64,000 bases of DNA from Microcebus murinus. Its lineage: Eukaryota > Chordata > Mammalia > Primates > Cheirogaleidae. Below are positions 24,763-37,169 of the stretch, piece after piece. The position numbers and the translations under genes were made by a program. The notes below the pieces were generated by a model, which saw only the letters and a list, made by a program, of their open reading frames with translations, ran no database searches and was not told the origin of the DNA. The first letter of the stretch is position 1; the number at the start of each line of letters is the position of its first letter. The stretch lies in NCBI RefSeq assembly GCF_040939455.1, contig NC_134124.1, positions 30,207,138-30,271,137 of the forward strand, written 5' to 3'.

Positions 24763-26892
24763 AAAGAATAAATTTCTATACAATGTATTTTAATAAATGC
24801 TAAACATTATTTGAACAATATTTTCCCATGGACAGTTATTAATTTTGCTTTACTGCAGTTAGAAGGCTATAAATACATTGAGTGTTAATGAATCTTTGAA
24901 ACAAATTGTTGATGATTATGAATTTTCTCACACCAAAGCTAACTAGAACTATACCCCTGCAGTTTTATGAAAATAAATGGTGTCTGTATATTATAAGTCA
25001 ATTAAGAGAATCTTGATTGCTTGCTGTTGAGGACTGTGAGTAGAATGATTGAGCAATGTGGTGGTCAGTTTTCGGTAACCCTCAGTTATTATTAATAGAT
25101 ACCAATAAGATGCATTCTCTTTTCCATGATACTTCAGATATTTGTTGAAAAGGAAGCTGAACACAGTAAACAAAAGGCCACATGCCTATCAGTGGTGAAT
25201 CACATAAACATTATGGATTACCTCTGCCATTGGCATTGAAGTTGTGACATACAGTATTGATTGAGAGCATTCCCTGGGGGTATAACGCAGACATAGATCT
25301 CATTAGAGGTATGGAAGTAATACCTAAGGAGTGTTATATCTAATAACTTTTAGTAGGGAAGATACCCCCAAAAGGCCATACCTTATGTAACCAGCACTAA
25401 CTAAAGGTCTCTCTCCCAGAGAATTGGACTTGAGCTAGGGGCCATGCATATGCTGATTTTCTTGGCTGTGAGTGTAACTGATCTGCATCCTGACCACCAA
25501 GTGTCCTATAGGCAAACTGTGAAGTGTCCAGGGTCCCAGGAAAGCAGGGACACCAAAGTGTTTTGAACAATTCAGCTTTAAAGAAAGAATCTTGGGTTTT
25601 GCAACCAAAGGTATCTGGAGAACAAAATCCATTTTAATTTCAGTGCATGCATGAAATTATGTGTTTCATGGTTTAGTGGGTTTTATTTTTAATTACAAAT
25701 GAAGGAGGAAGTACCATCATCTTTTCAAATTTTAGGGCCTCTAAAGGTCTTTGGCTGACCTTGTTCTCCACTGAAATGGAAGCAAAGCACCCCTCCACAA
25801 GTGCACAAGTGACCCACGCTGTGTGCTAGCCTAGCAGTGTCTTTGTGACCCAGAAGGTAATTAGTCTGAGCCCAGAAGGATGACTGGATTCCCCTTATCT
25901 GTGTGTGAGCTTGCAGCATGACAAACGTTATTAATGGTCATAAAATTATCTGATCCCTTTTTAACACCAGCCTTAGCATTTGTCTCTCTGACCTCCTGTG
26001 GCAGCTGTTCCTACAGGCTGACCAGTGTGCTGGGTGAAGATGAATTCCTCTTTATTGGTTTGAAATTTATTGCCCGTTAATTTCATTGATCAAAGGGAAT
26101 AAAAGATCAAAGAAAGGGTAGCCCATTACATGAAGATACAAATCATTATTACTTTCTTTAATATTTTTGACATTAACATTAATCACTGTGAATTATGGTG
26201 GTGTTCCTTTGGATGTAATATGCAATTTCAAACACATTTCATTTTAACACCACCTTATTGCTGGCCACGTTATTTAAGCCAGTTTTCTTTTAGCGCAGTC
26301 TTTTCCTCATTTGCAACCAAAGGGAGGGGGGAGTGCCATCATGTTTGTATCTCTGGAGGTTGTGATCACACGGCTGTGTACCTGTATCTACCTTTGCAGC
26401 AAAATACTTAATATTTAATAGACGCGACTGGGCCACATTCTTTCTTCAATAAACTACATCGACTTGAAAAGTATATAAATATTCAGGATCTGTAGAATCA
26501 AAGACAAATTTGATATTTTGGGGGAAGACTTAGAACCACGAATAATAATAGGATTGTGTACTTCATTTGAAAATGTGTGGGAAGAGATAGAGAGATGCCT
26601 TTGAAGTGTTTGTAAAGACATCCGTTTCCTAGCCAAATGACTGCTTTCCAAGACAGTTTTGTGGGGATTTTTTAGAGCTAAGTATGAAAAGGTTCAGTTA
26701 TATAAATACTTTTGGGAACATGGTGGAAGGTATTTGTTATGCCTTTTCACTTACCACATATCTCTGGTTATTTACAACATATAGGATTTTTTTTATGGGT
26801 CAATTGTTTAGTCGGATTTTTCCCTACCTTTGAATGGCTGTCCTATTTGGTCAGTTATGACCTCATAATAAAATAGATAGTTGAGAGCTAGA
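24763..26892. other. unassigned stretch
   Basis: About 2.1 kb without a recognised gene or repeat. All frames are below 95 codons and without motifs. Confidence 0.4.
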
Positions 26893-27035
26893 GAGATTTT
26901 AGAGATTATCTTATTCACCTCACTTTACAGATGGGATGCTTAGGTCCAGCAGGGATAAATGATTTGTTTAAGGACTTCCAGCTGGCCGGTGACACCACAG
27001 TCTCTGGAGCTATACATTCCTGACTGACAATTTAT
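26893..27035 (-). repeat. MIR-family SINE fragment, antisense
   Basis: 'tagagattatcttattcacctcactttacagatgggatgcttaggtccagcagggataaatgatttgtttaaggacttccagctgg' is the antisense MIR/MIR3 order (cattttacagatgagg...ggtcacacagctagt). Confidence 0.75.
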
Positions 27036-27174
27036 TGATCTCCAAAATCAATCCCATTAGTTCTGTGGCTAAATTGCTCCTAAGTCATTCTGATCATTTT
27101 CATAATAATTAAGGTTGCCTGTTTATTTGCTTAAGCTTAAAACTAAAAATCCTTATCCTTCAAATGTCAAGTTT

Positions 27175-28800
27175 AGTTCAACCATCGTTTAGTAAGCACT
27201 TACTATGTGACCCTATCCTGGGTACTGGATGTAGCAAAATGATTGAAAAGACAGCAGCCTTTGATTTGAAAGTCTAGTGAAGTAGACAGACTCACATAAA
27301 AATAAAACTATAGTATAGTATAAAATGTAAATGCAAAAAGCTATGTGCAATGTGCAGATACAGTCAAAGAAAAGAATGTTTATATCTATCTGGGAAAGAC
27401 CAAAAACTGCTTCAAAGAGGAGGAATTTCCTGTCTGTGTTGGGTGTTGAAGAGAAAATAGATGGTTTCTTAACAGAAAAGAGCATTCAAGGTAGAAAAAT
27501 AAAACTGGGTGTGCAAATATCTAGAGAAGAAAAATTACATACTGTTCAGGATACTTAGTTGTGCAGGATACCTGGGAACGATGGGGCAAGTGGTGGCAGA
27601 CAGGACTCAAGAGGGAGGTGGTGGCCAAATCTCACATAATCTGGCTAAAGAAATTGGCAGTGGGAAGCCAGCGACATGTTGCTGCACGTGTAGAGCATGA
27701 TCCAATTTGTGTTTTTGAAATACTGTTCTAAAGACAGAGGGCTTATTAGAAAAGGCAGGTATGAGACTGAAGTCAGAGGGTCTAGGCTATCTCATTGGCC
27801 TGGTCAAGAGTGGCAAGGGCCTGACAAAGTGAGAAGGTCTATTGGAGAGGACTTGGCATATGGAAGAGCTATTTAGGAGATGAAAAAGGAAAAAAAAAAA
27901 AAGACTTTCAGGGAACTTGAAGTGTCAAATATGACTCCAAGGTTCTGGCTTATGTGAATGGCATGCAGATGAAAAGTGACTTGAGGTGCAGAAGAGTGGT
28001 AAGAACACAATAAGCTCAGTTTAGAACATGTTGCATTTTAGATTATAGCATGCATCCATGTGGTCATTGTGTCTAATACCCAATGAGGTGCAAAGCTTTG
28101 GTGTTCAGATGAGAAATATGGGTGGACAATACAGGTTAAGGAATCATCAGTATATACTATGTCATTTAAGACCATGAGAGATCATGGACATCCGGCCAGT
28201 GCATAGGAAGTTAGTAGAAAAATGTCACAGGTGGATCACTGAGTAACACCAGTATTTTTGAGGCATATAAAAGAAGAGACATTGGTCTAAAAGCCTACTA
28301 AGGAATGGAGAACCAGAAGATATTTCAGAAGACTGATATATCAGAATACAAGAATGTAATGTTTCAACAGTGGTCATTAGAGCCAGAAGCCTCAGGTCAC
28401 AGTATGATGGGTGCTGAAAAGTGTCCATTTGATTTGTCCATTAGTAGAATATAGGTGACTTCAATGGAGGCAGTTCCTATTGCAAGGGCAAGAGAGAAAA
28501 TAGGCAAAGCCAAGTATAGACAACTCTTCTAGCCAAGGAGATAGTGTCCAGACAAAATGTAAGGGTCAAGGAATGGGTTTGAGTAGGAGGGCTAGATCTG
28601 AGCAGTTTTTGACACTGATGGGGAGGAAGATACTAGACTGGAGAATGGAGAGATTGGACCTAGAGATGAGGGCACACAGTTAAGGGAGAAAGTTCCCCCA
28701 TGACGTATGATCAGCAGCACAGACAGAAGGTTGCCTTTGACAAGAAAGAGAGAAAGAAGGTTAATATAGGTACAGACTTTTTTGTTAGGGGAAGACGTGA
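27175..28800 (-). mobile_element. long LINE-2 (L2) relic, antisense, with decayed reverse-transcriptase region
   Basis: About 1.6 kb of L2, unusually long for this ancient family. The 3' end is at the left ('agtaagcacttactatgtgaccctatcctgggtactgg'), and the element runs toward the reverse-transcriptase domain at the right. Landmarks: 'gaacttgaagtgtcaaatatgactccaaggttctggctta', 'agaacatgttgcattttag', 'gtcacaggtggatcactgagtaacaccagtattt', 'gctgaaaagtgtccatttgatttg', 'agacaactcttctagccaaggagatag'. In the intact family this zone encodes (on the - strand) the RT segment after the DLSAAFDTVDH-type motif. Here it is broken by stops and indels. The short frames inside (27331-27558, 27509-27700, 28225-28428, 28592-28825) are not genes. 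Confidence 0.8.
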
Positions 28801-28829
28801 GATGAGGATCCCTCCAAAACTGCATTATT

Positions 28830-29032
28830 CTGAATCTAAATTATGAATTACTAGCTGTGTGACCATGGGCAAGTTTTATTATCTCTCTGTTGTTCAGTTT
28901 CCCCTTCTGTAACAATGTGACATTAAGCACCTAAACATTATTGTCATAAATATTAAATGAGATAATGTTTATAAAACTCTCAATTTGGCAGCTAGCACAT
29001 GGTAAGTGTTCAGAAATGGTGGTTATCATTAA
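28830..29032 (+). repeat. MIR SINE
   Basis: Sense MIR: 'gaattactagctgtgtgaccatgggcaag', 'gttcagtttccccttctgtaac', 'aaatgagataatgtttataaaactc', and the tail 'ggcagctagcacatggtaagtgttcag'. Confidence 0.88.
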
Positions 29033-32000
29033 GGGATAGCTAAAGAGCTCTTTCGTTCCTATGCTGGACCTGATTCTTTTATTCCCTTCTCAGGTATAGC
29101 TTCTCTCCATTCCTTCTCTTTAAACAAACTTGCAGCTCTATCCTGGCACCTTTCTCAGCCAGTCCCGTGATGGTTGTTAGGAGTTGAGCACCAATTATTA
29201 TGAATGGCATCTTGCTCTTCCCTGCCTATGTCTGTATGTGGTTGGAAAGAAAAGCACAGCCAGTCTATCATTTTCAAGCTGTCACTTTTTATTCCATTTG
29301 TTCACTCAAATGGATTGTGTTAAGCAACCCTAAGCCAGGCAGAGAATATGCTATGGTGCTAAGACAGACCTGCCCATCTTTGGGAAGCATACAGAATGCT
29401 GCATCTGTAAGCAAACCTATGGATTATTTGCTCAAACACTGAGCTTCGAACATAGGGAGTCCAGTGTGCACTTTATGAGATTGAGGGTTGCTTGGCTCTT
29501 CCTTTATGCCTGAGGAGAATTAGTAATGGCAGGGGGGATGAGTGGAGAGAGTGAAAAATACTCATTTTCTCTGATCAGTTTGAGGGATAGATCATTTGCC
29601 TTCTACAGGATGCTCAACTATATTTCTTAGTCCCAGTCACAAAATTTGTCAACGTTCTGAAAACATACCGATATAGCCACTTACACTCTTGCTCCTGAGT
29701 ATGCAGAGCAAGATGTTCACAAATTAAGAACTTACTAGAAAAAAAAAAGGCAAAGTGGTTAGCTTCCAAATCATAGTCATGTGGAGAATAAGGACGTGTG
29801 GGTCTCTGTCACCTCTCCCCATGCCCATCCACACACACACAAACACTCTGAGAGGTATAATGGGATTTTTTTTCAAATATTTCGTTTACTTCCATGTTGA
29901 AAAAAAAAGCTTATGATTTATTAGTCCATTTAAAACCCATTAAAGATCTACTTGCTTTGATTAAATGGCACCATTTTAAAGGTTAATCAGTGTCATTTTT
30001 TATATTTAAAACTTAAAGGTACAGTGCTTCTTACTGAAAATTACCATCAAAAAATGGAATGGGAACAGTCATTGAAATCCATGCCTGTTTAAAGTGTGGA
30101 ATGAATGTGGTGTGAATCATTTATTGGTCAGATTCTCTGGGTTCGTATGCTGCTAATAGTATACATTTTTCTCACTTCCAGCAACCACAAGGTCAATGTG
30201 AGTGTCCCTGCTTGTAGTTTTCTGTATGCATCTCTGTAGTAAACAAGCTGAAGAATGCCCCACCCCTCACCCCACCCTTAGATTTGTAAAGACCATGTCA
30301 GTAGCCTTCTTGCCACCAAAGTGGAAAACTGTGCTCTAAACTACTGGAGGAATACTTTATTTTTATTCATATATGCTTTATTACACTTTGGTTTTATGTC
30401 TTTTATACTTTTAACGCTTTTATATTTTACTTAATATCTGAGTATTCTTGTAAGTCATATTGAAACATCACAGATAAGGCTAATGTCACCTTTGACCTTC
30501 ATCCCCTATCTGGGTCCACTCCTGGCCACAGCTTTCTTACACAGCTTGGGATACATGAAGTTTTTTTTTTTTTTAACATAAGTGTGTCAGACTCTAGGTT
30601 GTCATCTGTACCTTGTGCTTTTCAACTTCTCATATGTCCTAGAGATGGCTTATCTTGCTTTCTCCATTCACAATGTGAGAATTACAAATAGGTCCAAATT
30701 ATTGGACCTATTGAAACTATTGAGAAGAAAAAAATCTTTTGTACATAAATCTATCATGAGCAGACAGTAGAAGATAAACCCTGCAACTATTTAAGTGAGC
30801 TTCCTGGTTTTATGAAGTCGTAAGAGAAAGGCTAGTTTATGTTTTCTCTTGAGATTTTGACAATCTCCTATTCTGAGAGTCTCCTTTGAAGTGGACCTTT
30901 CCCTATCTGTCTTTATAGAGTAAGGTTTCCTTCCTGGTGATTCTTATTATAATAAGTCTTTAACTAATTAGGAAAGCTAATGGTGTGGTGATATTCCTTG
31001 TGCGATTGCCTAGTTTTTGCTTTTCAGAGAATGATCGTATGAGGGAACAAACACTCCCATTTGAATTAGTGCACACACGCTGGTGTTGGATACCTTATCT
31101 GTACTTCATCACTGGAGAAAGACAGAAGAAAGAAAGACCCTATAGCAAAAAACAACACAACACAAAACAAAACCTGTATACAGATTGCTCTTTTTGTGTA
31201 AAACATATTAAAGAAGTAATGGCACTCTGATATTACTATGCTCAGTGGCTTTGCCAGAGATAGATTGAAGAATTCAATAAGAAAATTTTTTTTAAAAATC
31301 TAGATGAATTTAATCTGTACTCATGAATAATTATTTGGCTATGATTCCCTTGTTTACCAAGTAATTATGGTTTTAAAATCTGTTTGGGTTAGCATTTAGC
31401 ATTTCTCCATCCAAGGGAATCATAACATTGATGGAATATCTATCAGCCCATTCTTATGAGATAAAGTAATTAAAAAAATTCTTTATTATTCTCTGTATGA
31501 TAGTAACCTACAAAAAATTTGGAATGAGTTCTTCAAATATTGACTATCAAAGCAGTGTCCTTCCGCTTCTTCAAATAAAGGGAGGGGGCAGAATTTGAAG
31601 GATTTTATAAGGCTTTAATAGGACTCATGATTTCAGAATCACCATACATTGGAAGAGAAATATGTAAGATATTTAGTCACACCACTCATACACACAACCA
31701 ACCACAAAATTGTATACAGTGTGATACCAATATTAATCAGATCCAGAGAAATAAATTTAGAATCTGAAATGCAGAGGAATTAAATTTTAGGGGTGGGGGA
31801 TTATAAGTTATGATTTAATAACATTTTGTTCTAATTGCATTAAATCTGGAAATCTGCCCTTTAAAAAATGTGCCACAGCTCCTCACTTTATATGATGAAT
31901 AACCATTATAAAGTTATTGCTACTAAATAAAATGCCTATTTGTGTTACTTTTTATCTTGAGTTACTTTTTAAATTAGTTCTAATACTATAAGAAAATTTT

Positions 32001-32865
32001 GAAAAATTCTTCTTAAGAAAATTAAGGCATTGGACCAGATTTCTGAGGTCTTAATAATTCTAAGATAGCTATTATTCCAATAAAGATGCTTTGATTTGTT
32101 TTCTTTTAAAAATGTTATTGCAGCTATTTAAAATTTGCAAGTGAGTATGGTGGAGTAGAGAGGGGTACTCAGCAGGTACTGGGAGAACAGTGTACTTTTT
32201 TTTGTTGTTGTTTAAGAACCACAATGTTGAAACTACGTAATTACATGGTAACTGTTGACCTTGTAATTACACTGTAAGTACCTGTAGTGACAAGATAAAT
32301 GCATGGTTATTTCAGTCTTTTAAGCTATAGGTCTATCATGGGACCCTAACAATGTAAGCTACATAGTAATTTATTTGTAGAGTAAATAGTGCTTAGCCAC
32401 AAGTAATACCCACACATGTGCCTTGCTTGCTACACAGATTTCTAGAAATGTGGCAAATCAGTGCCCTCTAGGTACCTTTAGTAAAATGACACACATGTCA
32501 CATGTATGTATACCAGTAGGATTATTTAAGTTATTCGTGGAGCATTTGCAGTTTTTCATCACCGCAGTTTGTCCTAAAATTTTCTGGTTTTTTACATAAA
32601 GTTAAAAGTGACCTATTTTTACTTACGATTAGTTTTTATTACTGTAGTATGCACTCATACAATTTGTTAGCTGGGGGGTACTCTTGTCTTTACAGGTTGC
32701 CTTCACTTTAAACAAAACCACTTGTGGAAGAACTGTGTAGCCATCAAACTATATTTATTTTAATAAGTTATTAAACAAAAGCCTTGCAGTGAGTTTGCAG
32801 TGAAAAAGAAACAGTAGTTGTGAAACATTTTTTAAAACAAAAATGCTTTTGTAATATAAACAGTA
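29033..32865. other. long unassigned stretch
   Basis: About 3.8 kb with simple tracts only: (CA)n near 29831-29841, poly-T at about 30560-30575, an A/C-rich (AACA)n-like tract near 31147-31172. An odd repeated 'gtaattac' region at 32236-32280 is listed as a finding. Frames up to 81 codons (30985-31230) have no support. Confidence 0.4.
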
Positions 32866-32936
32866 ATGGTAGCCACTAACATTTATTGAATGCTTATTAA
32901 GCCCTAGGACACTATGATAATTACCCCTAATTTTGC
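32866..32936 (-). repeat. short MIR fragment, antisense
   Basis: 'ggtagccactaacatttattgaatgcttattaagccctaggacac' matches the antisense MIR tail ('taacatttattgagcgcttactatgtgccaggcac'). Confidence 0.65.
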
Positions 32937-33054
32937 TATGGTCTGCTCAAATTTGGATTTCAGTATACTGAATGCTTTAGTGACAATTTGATTTTAACTA
33001 AGAAGCTGGGTGAATTCTTTTTCAGTCATTTGTTTATTAAAAAAAAAAATGTTT

Positions 33055-33482
33055 TTTTCAGTTTCTCAGTTGTGCCAGATACTGTGCTACATAGTTTTTA
33101 GGGACTCACAGTCTTTCTGATGTGACAGAACATTGAGCAACTTTACTGTCATCTATTGTGTCCAAATAACAGTGAGCTCAGGATGTGCCGGGAATAAATT
33201 AAAGTTATCTGGTCATGAGGGCAACGGAGGGGTTGTGATGGAGGATGAGAGTGCTCCAGGCTGAGGGGACAGCACGGGCAAATGCCCAGAGACAAAGGAC
33301 GAGATGGGAGATCTGAAGCCACTGTGGCTAGGACTTAGAATCTGAACTTGTTGAGAGAAAGTTCCAGAAGACAGGAACTCTACCTCGAACAATCTTACAT
33401 TAGGCAGTTTAGATTTCATCCTGTGGGCAGTGAAGAATCATTGAAGAGTTGAAACAGAAGAATGAGGTGTTACATTGTGGAC
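33055..33482 (-). mobile_element. LINE-2 (L2) 3' fragment, antisense
   Basis: 'gtgccagatactgtgctacatag', 'gctccaggctgaggggacagcacgggcaaatgcccagagac' and 'ttagatttcatcctgtgggcagtgaagaatcattgaagag' follow L2 antisense in the expected order (last: 'ggactttatcctgtaggcaatggggagccactgaagg'). Confidence 0.82.
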
Positions 33483-33538
33483 CATGACTGCCACATGTGT
33501 GAAGCATGACTGCCACATGTGTGAAGCATGACTGCCAC
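33483..33538. repeat. 22-bp tandem repeat, about 2.5 copies
   Basis: Unit 'catgactgccacatgtgtgaag' at 33483-33504 and 33505-33526, then a 12-bp partial third copy. The full units are identical. It begins at the inner edge of the L2 fragment. Confidence 0.93.
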
Positions 33539-33539
33539 T

Positions 33540-35845
33540 AGAGAAAGACCCATTATTGAGGTCACTGAGGGAATCCATTGGAGAGGGAGCACCACTCAAA
33601 ATCTAACACTCGGAGCATCAGAAGTCCTCTCGTATTGTGTCTGCATAGCTCTTTATTCTGGAGTGCTTAGGGTCACTTCTGCTAGTGACTAGTGGGCATT
33701 TTGTCCATGTCCAGTGTAAACTCTAGGTGGGCAGACCGCTGGCACTGTGGCGAGCAGTCTGGAACTACTAATTGGACAAGGATTGGCAGTGTTGCATGTC
33801 ACTGGACCCTGAACATAATGTGTCATACACTGATGTTTTTAAGTTCTGTAGGTGGAAGTTTGTCAGCCTGAAGGTGGTTTCAGCTCATGGGACACACTTT
33901 AGTCTTTCCTTGTGTAAAACATTGAATCATTCAATAAATAAGCCACTGGCATTTTTCCCCCTGTGGTCTCTCTGTGGATCCATTTCCTCTACGGATCCTC
34001 TATAGCACAGTTTTCACATAAGGTATTTGTTCCCTTTTGACAAGAGTTGGCAAGTGAACTTTCCTGTGAGAGACTATATCTGTGAACTACTCCAAAGGGC
34101 TTCTGGAAGGCTAAATTGGGACTGTTTGCCTTAGCACATCAGTTTGTACGAAAAAGGGGGGATAAAAAAGCAAAAGGCAAACTTTTGTTTGGATTCAAAT
34201 GTCATCTTTGTGCCACATTTATTTTTTATTTCCTCTCTGACAAGGGTAGTTAACTTTCTAGGAAAACTCAACTTTTCTAAGAGAACAGCCAATACAAACA
34301 GTTTTTTTTAAAGGTGTGATTTACCTTGAGGCTATGATTTTATCATTTGGAGCAAATGGTGGGTTGGGAAAAAAAACACAAAAGAAAAAAAAAGCTTGGA
34401 GTATACATTACCTTTACTGGGATAGCATCTCGAATCACCCTGCATTGGATGTGGTGGCTACAGGGTTTCCCAGGTCTCTCAGGAGGGTCTCTCTATACTT
34501 CAGGAGACCCTAAAGTGAAACCAAATGGAAAACTCTATTCACATTCTGTTTGGGTCATATCTCCAGAGACCTGGGGGAGGTGAGAGAAACTTCTGCTTGC
34601 TCATGACATATTCTAGAGACAGATGTTGTCCCTGAAAATATTTGCATTGGCAGTTTTTTATATTGGTGCAAGGTAGATTTTCTCAAAAGAAATCAACTTA
34701 TTTCCCCTCTCTAAAAGGGAAAGATTTCTCTCTTTAGGTAGAAACGTTCACAAAATGTATGTTTTCTAAAAAAAATAAAAATAAAAATTCAAAGTAGTCA
34801 GTTATACCTTACAGGTAGCTGATTTCCCTGACTTTTGCCCACGTCCCTTCCATATTGCAGAGTTCAAGGATAATCAACATTTGTTATTTTTTGTCAATTC
34901 ATTTGGAGCTTAAATAAATTTCTCCTCTTGTGTTAAGAGTAATCTCTATTCTCTTTGCAGCCTTTTCTTCATGCTTTTGAATATTTATAATTTTTTACAT
35001 TTTGTAGTATAAACAACTGACAGCTAAAGCCATTTATGTTCTCCCTATATAATGACAAAAGATAATGTTCGTCTAAAAAGGTATTTTGCCTTTTAACCCA
35101 ATCTTACTAGTCCCTTTATAATCAAAAACTATATCAATGATGGCTATTTAGAAAATAGGGAAGAGTAGGAGGGATGGATTGTACTAACATTTATGATTAT
35201 GTGACACCTTGAATTCTACCCAAGACTTCAGCTTTACTTATTCCCTGAACTTTCACTATTAATGATATTCAGACAGCAAAAAGAAAAAAAAAGGTTGAAA
35301 TGCCAACATCGTATTGGAAGACAAATTTACATTTCATTCCCAACACCGTAATTTAATAAAAGTTTTATGGTGTTATGTGTACTTAATTATGCTCGTAGCA
35401 GAACTAGAATTTAACATTGTTCCACATACGGAGAGTATCTGGTAATGCCTTATTTCAAATGGTGCTTTGAAAGCATATTGTAGTATATGATACACCAAAT
35501 ATGCTGCTTTTAAAAGACTTTGGGAGATGACAAATTGTTTAAATTGTATTTCATTTCTGTTAGAGAGAATAAACTCTTACAATTCACTTAAATTGATTTA
35601 ATATACTAGGGTACTGGATTATCAGGCTTTGAAATATTCATTCCTTTGGAATTACAACTATGTCGATGCTACTATAACATAGACTGTGTGCTTATGTTTA
35701 TATTGTAAGCCAACACATGAGTTTTCTGTTTTCCTGCAAGTAAACATTATTTTATTCTCCTGCACGCCCTTGAAGATGGTTTTTATCACCTCCTTACCTC
35801 TTCCCATATCAAATCAAAAGTGCTGTTGATTAGATCTTTTAAAAC
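33540..35845. other. unassigned stretch
   Basis: No repeat or gene identified. Simple A-rich tracts at 34370-34394 and 34768-34788. A good splice-acceptor-like string at about 34947-34961 ('tattctctttgcag') has no donor nearby, so no exon is called. Confidence 0.4.
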
Positions 35846-36200
35846 AATGAGAGTCATGCTATCTTCCTTTGCTTATAATTGCTCAACGCCTCCTTCCCCA
35901 GTGTTGGCTAAGTTGAGTCCAAACTGCCATGAAGATTCTCCAGCACACCTGATATACCAAGCAAACTCCAGTCCTCAGGTCTCTCGCCTTATCCGCCTTA
36001 TCGCCTCCCTGCCATCTTGGTCCCGCAGGCAGAATTCTCCCTCTCCTCTTATCTCCATCTGGTCCCTTTTTTCACCTTTCAATCTTGACCTTATGCTACC
36101 TTTTTCCCAGACAGAAGTGTTTTTTTCCCAGCATTGGCTTCCTCTACTATATTCTTTATTTCTCTTGTATGATACTTATTACATTGAGACTTACAAAAGG
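35846..36200 (+). mobile_element. LINE-2 (L2) 3' fragment, sense
   Basis: 'caacgcctccttccccagtgttggctaagttgagtccaaac' corresponds to the L2 passage 'aatggctccccattgcctacaggataaagtccaaac'. Pyrimidine-rich L2 3' sequence follows. The 148-codon frame 35820-36266 runs through it and the L1-derived segment after it and encodes nothing recognisable. Confidence 0.7.
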
Positions 36201-36247
36201 TGTTTTCTTCTTATACATGTGGCGTTAACGTGTGTTCATTTTATTAA

Positions 36248-36389
36248 CTTGACTTTTACATACTAACCTTCTACTTTGGTATATTAGTGTCAGGACATTT
36301 AAAAAATTTTTTTCATAGATTCATTAAGATTTTCTACATAGACAATAAATGTCATCTGTGAAAAAAGACAGTTTTGTTTGTTCCTTCCC
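36248..36389 (-). repeat. 142-bp copy of L1 ORF2 sequence, duplicate of 38666-38806
   Basis: It matches 38666-38806 base for base except for about four substitutions and one indel in an A/T run. It shares non-consensus changes with that L1 ('gtgaaaaaagacag', 'ttttgtttgttcc'), so it looks like a copy of this very L1 rather than an independent insertion. A 7-bp direct repeat 'ttaactt' lies at each edge (36244-36250, 36392-36398). No A-tail. Same orientation as the parent. Confidence 0.9.
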
Positions 36390-36560
36390 TGTTAACTTTT
36401 AAGTTCCATTTCAGAAGAGCCTATATTCCACTCATCGTCCAAAGCATTTGTATGATGCCCTTTATAATCCATGTTTAATGCATTTAATCAATATTCGTGC
36501 AATGAATAGATTCACTTTTGCCACAAATGTTGTTTATGTGTGCTGATTGAGTGGCCATAT

Positions 36561-36924
36561 CCTCTTGCCTTTGAATACCTTTTTTTTTTTTTTTAGACAG
36601 AGTCTCACTTTGTTGCCCAGGCTACAGTGAGTGCCCTGGCATCAGCCTAGCTCACAGCAACCTCAAACTCCTGGGCTCAAGCAATCCTGCTGCCTCAGCC
36701 TCCTGAGTAGCTGGGACCACAGGCATGCGCCACTATGCCTGGCTAACTTTTTGTATATATATTTTTAGTTGGTCAATTAATTTCTTTTTATTTGTAGTAG
36801 AGACAGGGTCTTGCTCAGGCTGGTTTCAAACTCCTGACCTGGAGCAATCCGCCCGCCTCAGCCTCCCAGAGTGCTAGGATTACAGGCGTGAGCCACCGCG
36901 CCCAGCCCTCTTGCCTTTGAATAC
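36561..36924. repeat. 18-bp target-site duplication of the Alu
   Basis: 'cctcttgcctttgaatac' occurs at 36561-36578 and 36907-36924, exactly outside the Alu ends, with no mismatch. Confidence 0.93.
36579..36906 (-). mobile_element. Alu SINE, strepsirrhine (lemur-type) subfamily
   Basis: Antisense Alu with poly-T at the left, the lemur-type linker 'tatatatttttagttggtcaattaatttc' (about 36754-36785) and the end 'gtgagccaccgcgcccagcc'. Same subfamily layout as the copy at 8241, slightly more diverged in the right arm ('gggtcttgctcaggctgg' has lost a few bases). Perfect target duplication. Confidence 0.93.
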
Positions 36925-37169
36925 TTTTACTTAGTGCTTCAATTTAAACTGGTTAGAACTCCAAAATATTAGCTGTAAAGAGTCTGTCCAAGCCTATCCA
37001 TGAACTCTTCCACCGTTAAGAACTCCTAATTGATGAGAAATACTCTTTTTCCCATCTACTTTACACAATAGGGTATTTATCTTGCATTGTTAATCATCTT
37101 GACATTTTATATGGTTGCATGACTAATCATAGGCATTCCCATGAATAACCCTCTATTTTAACAGTTTTA
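36925..37169. other. unassigned spacer
   Basis: Short A+T-rich spacer between the Alu and the L1 3' end. Nothing recognised. Confidence 0.4.

Noticed and set aside
34947..34961. Splice-acceptor-like pyrimidine tract and CAG
   Set aside because: No donor or higher-complexity exon-like sequence follows within a reasonable distance.
35820..36266. 148-codon frame
   Set aside because: Crosses an L2 fragment and the copied L1 segment; pyrimidine-rich sequence simply lacks stops.
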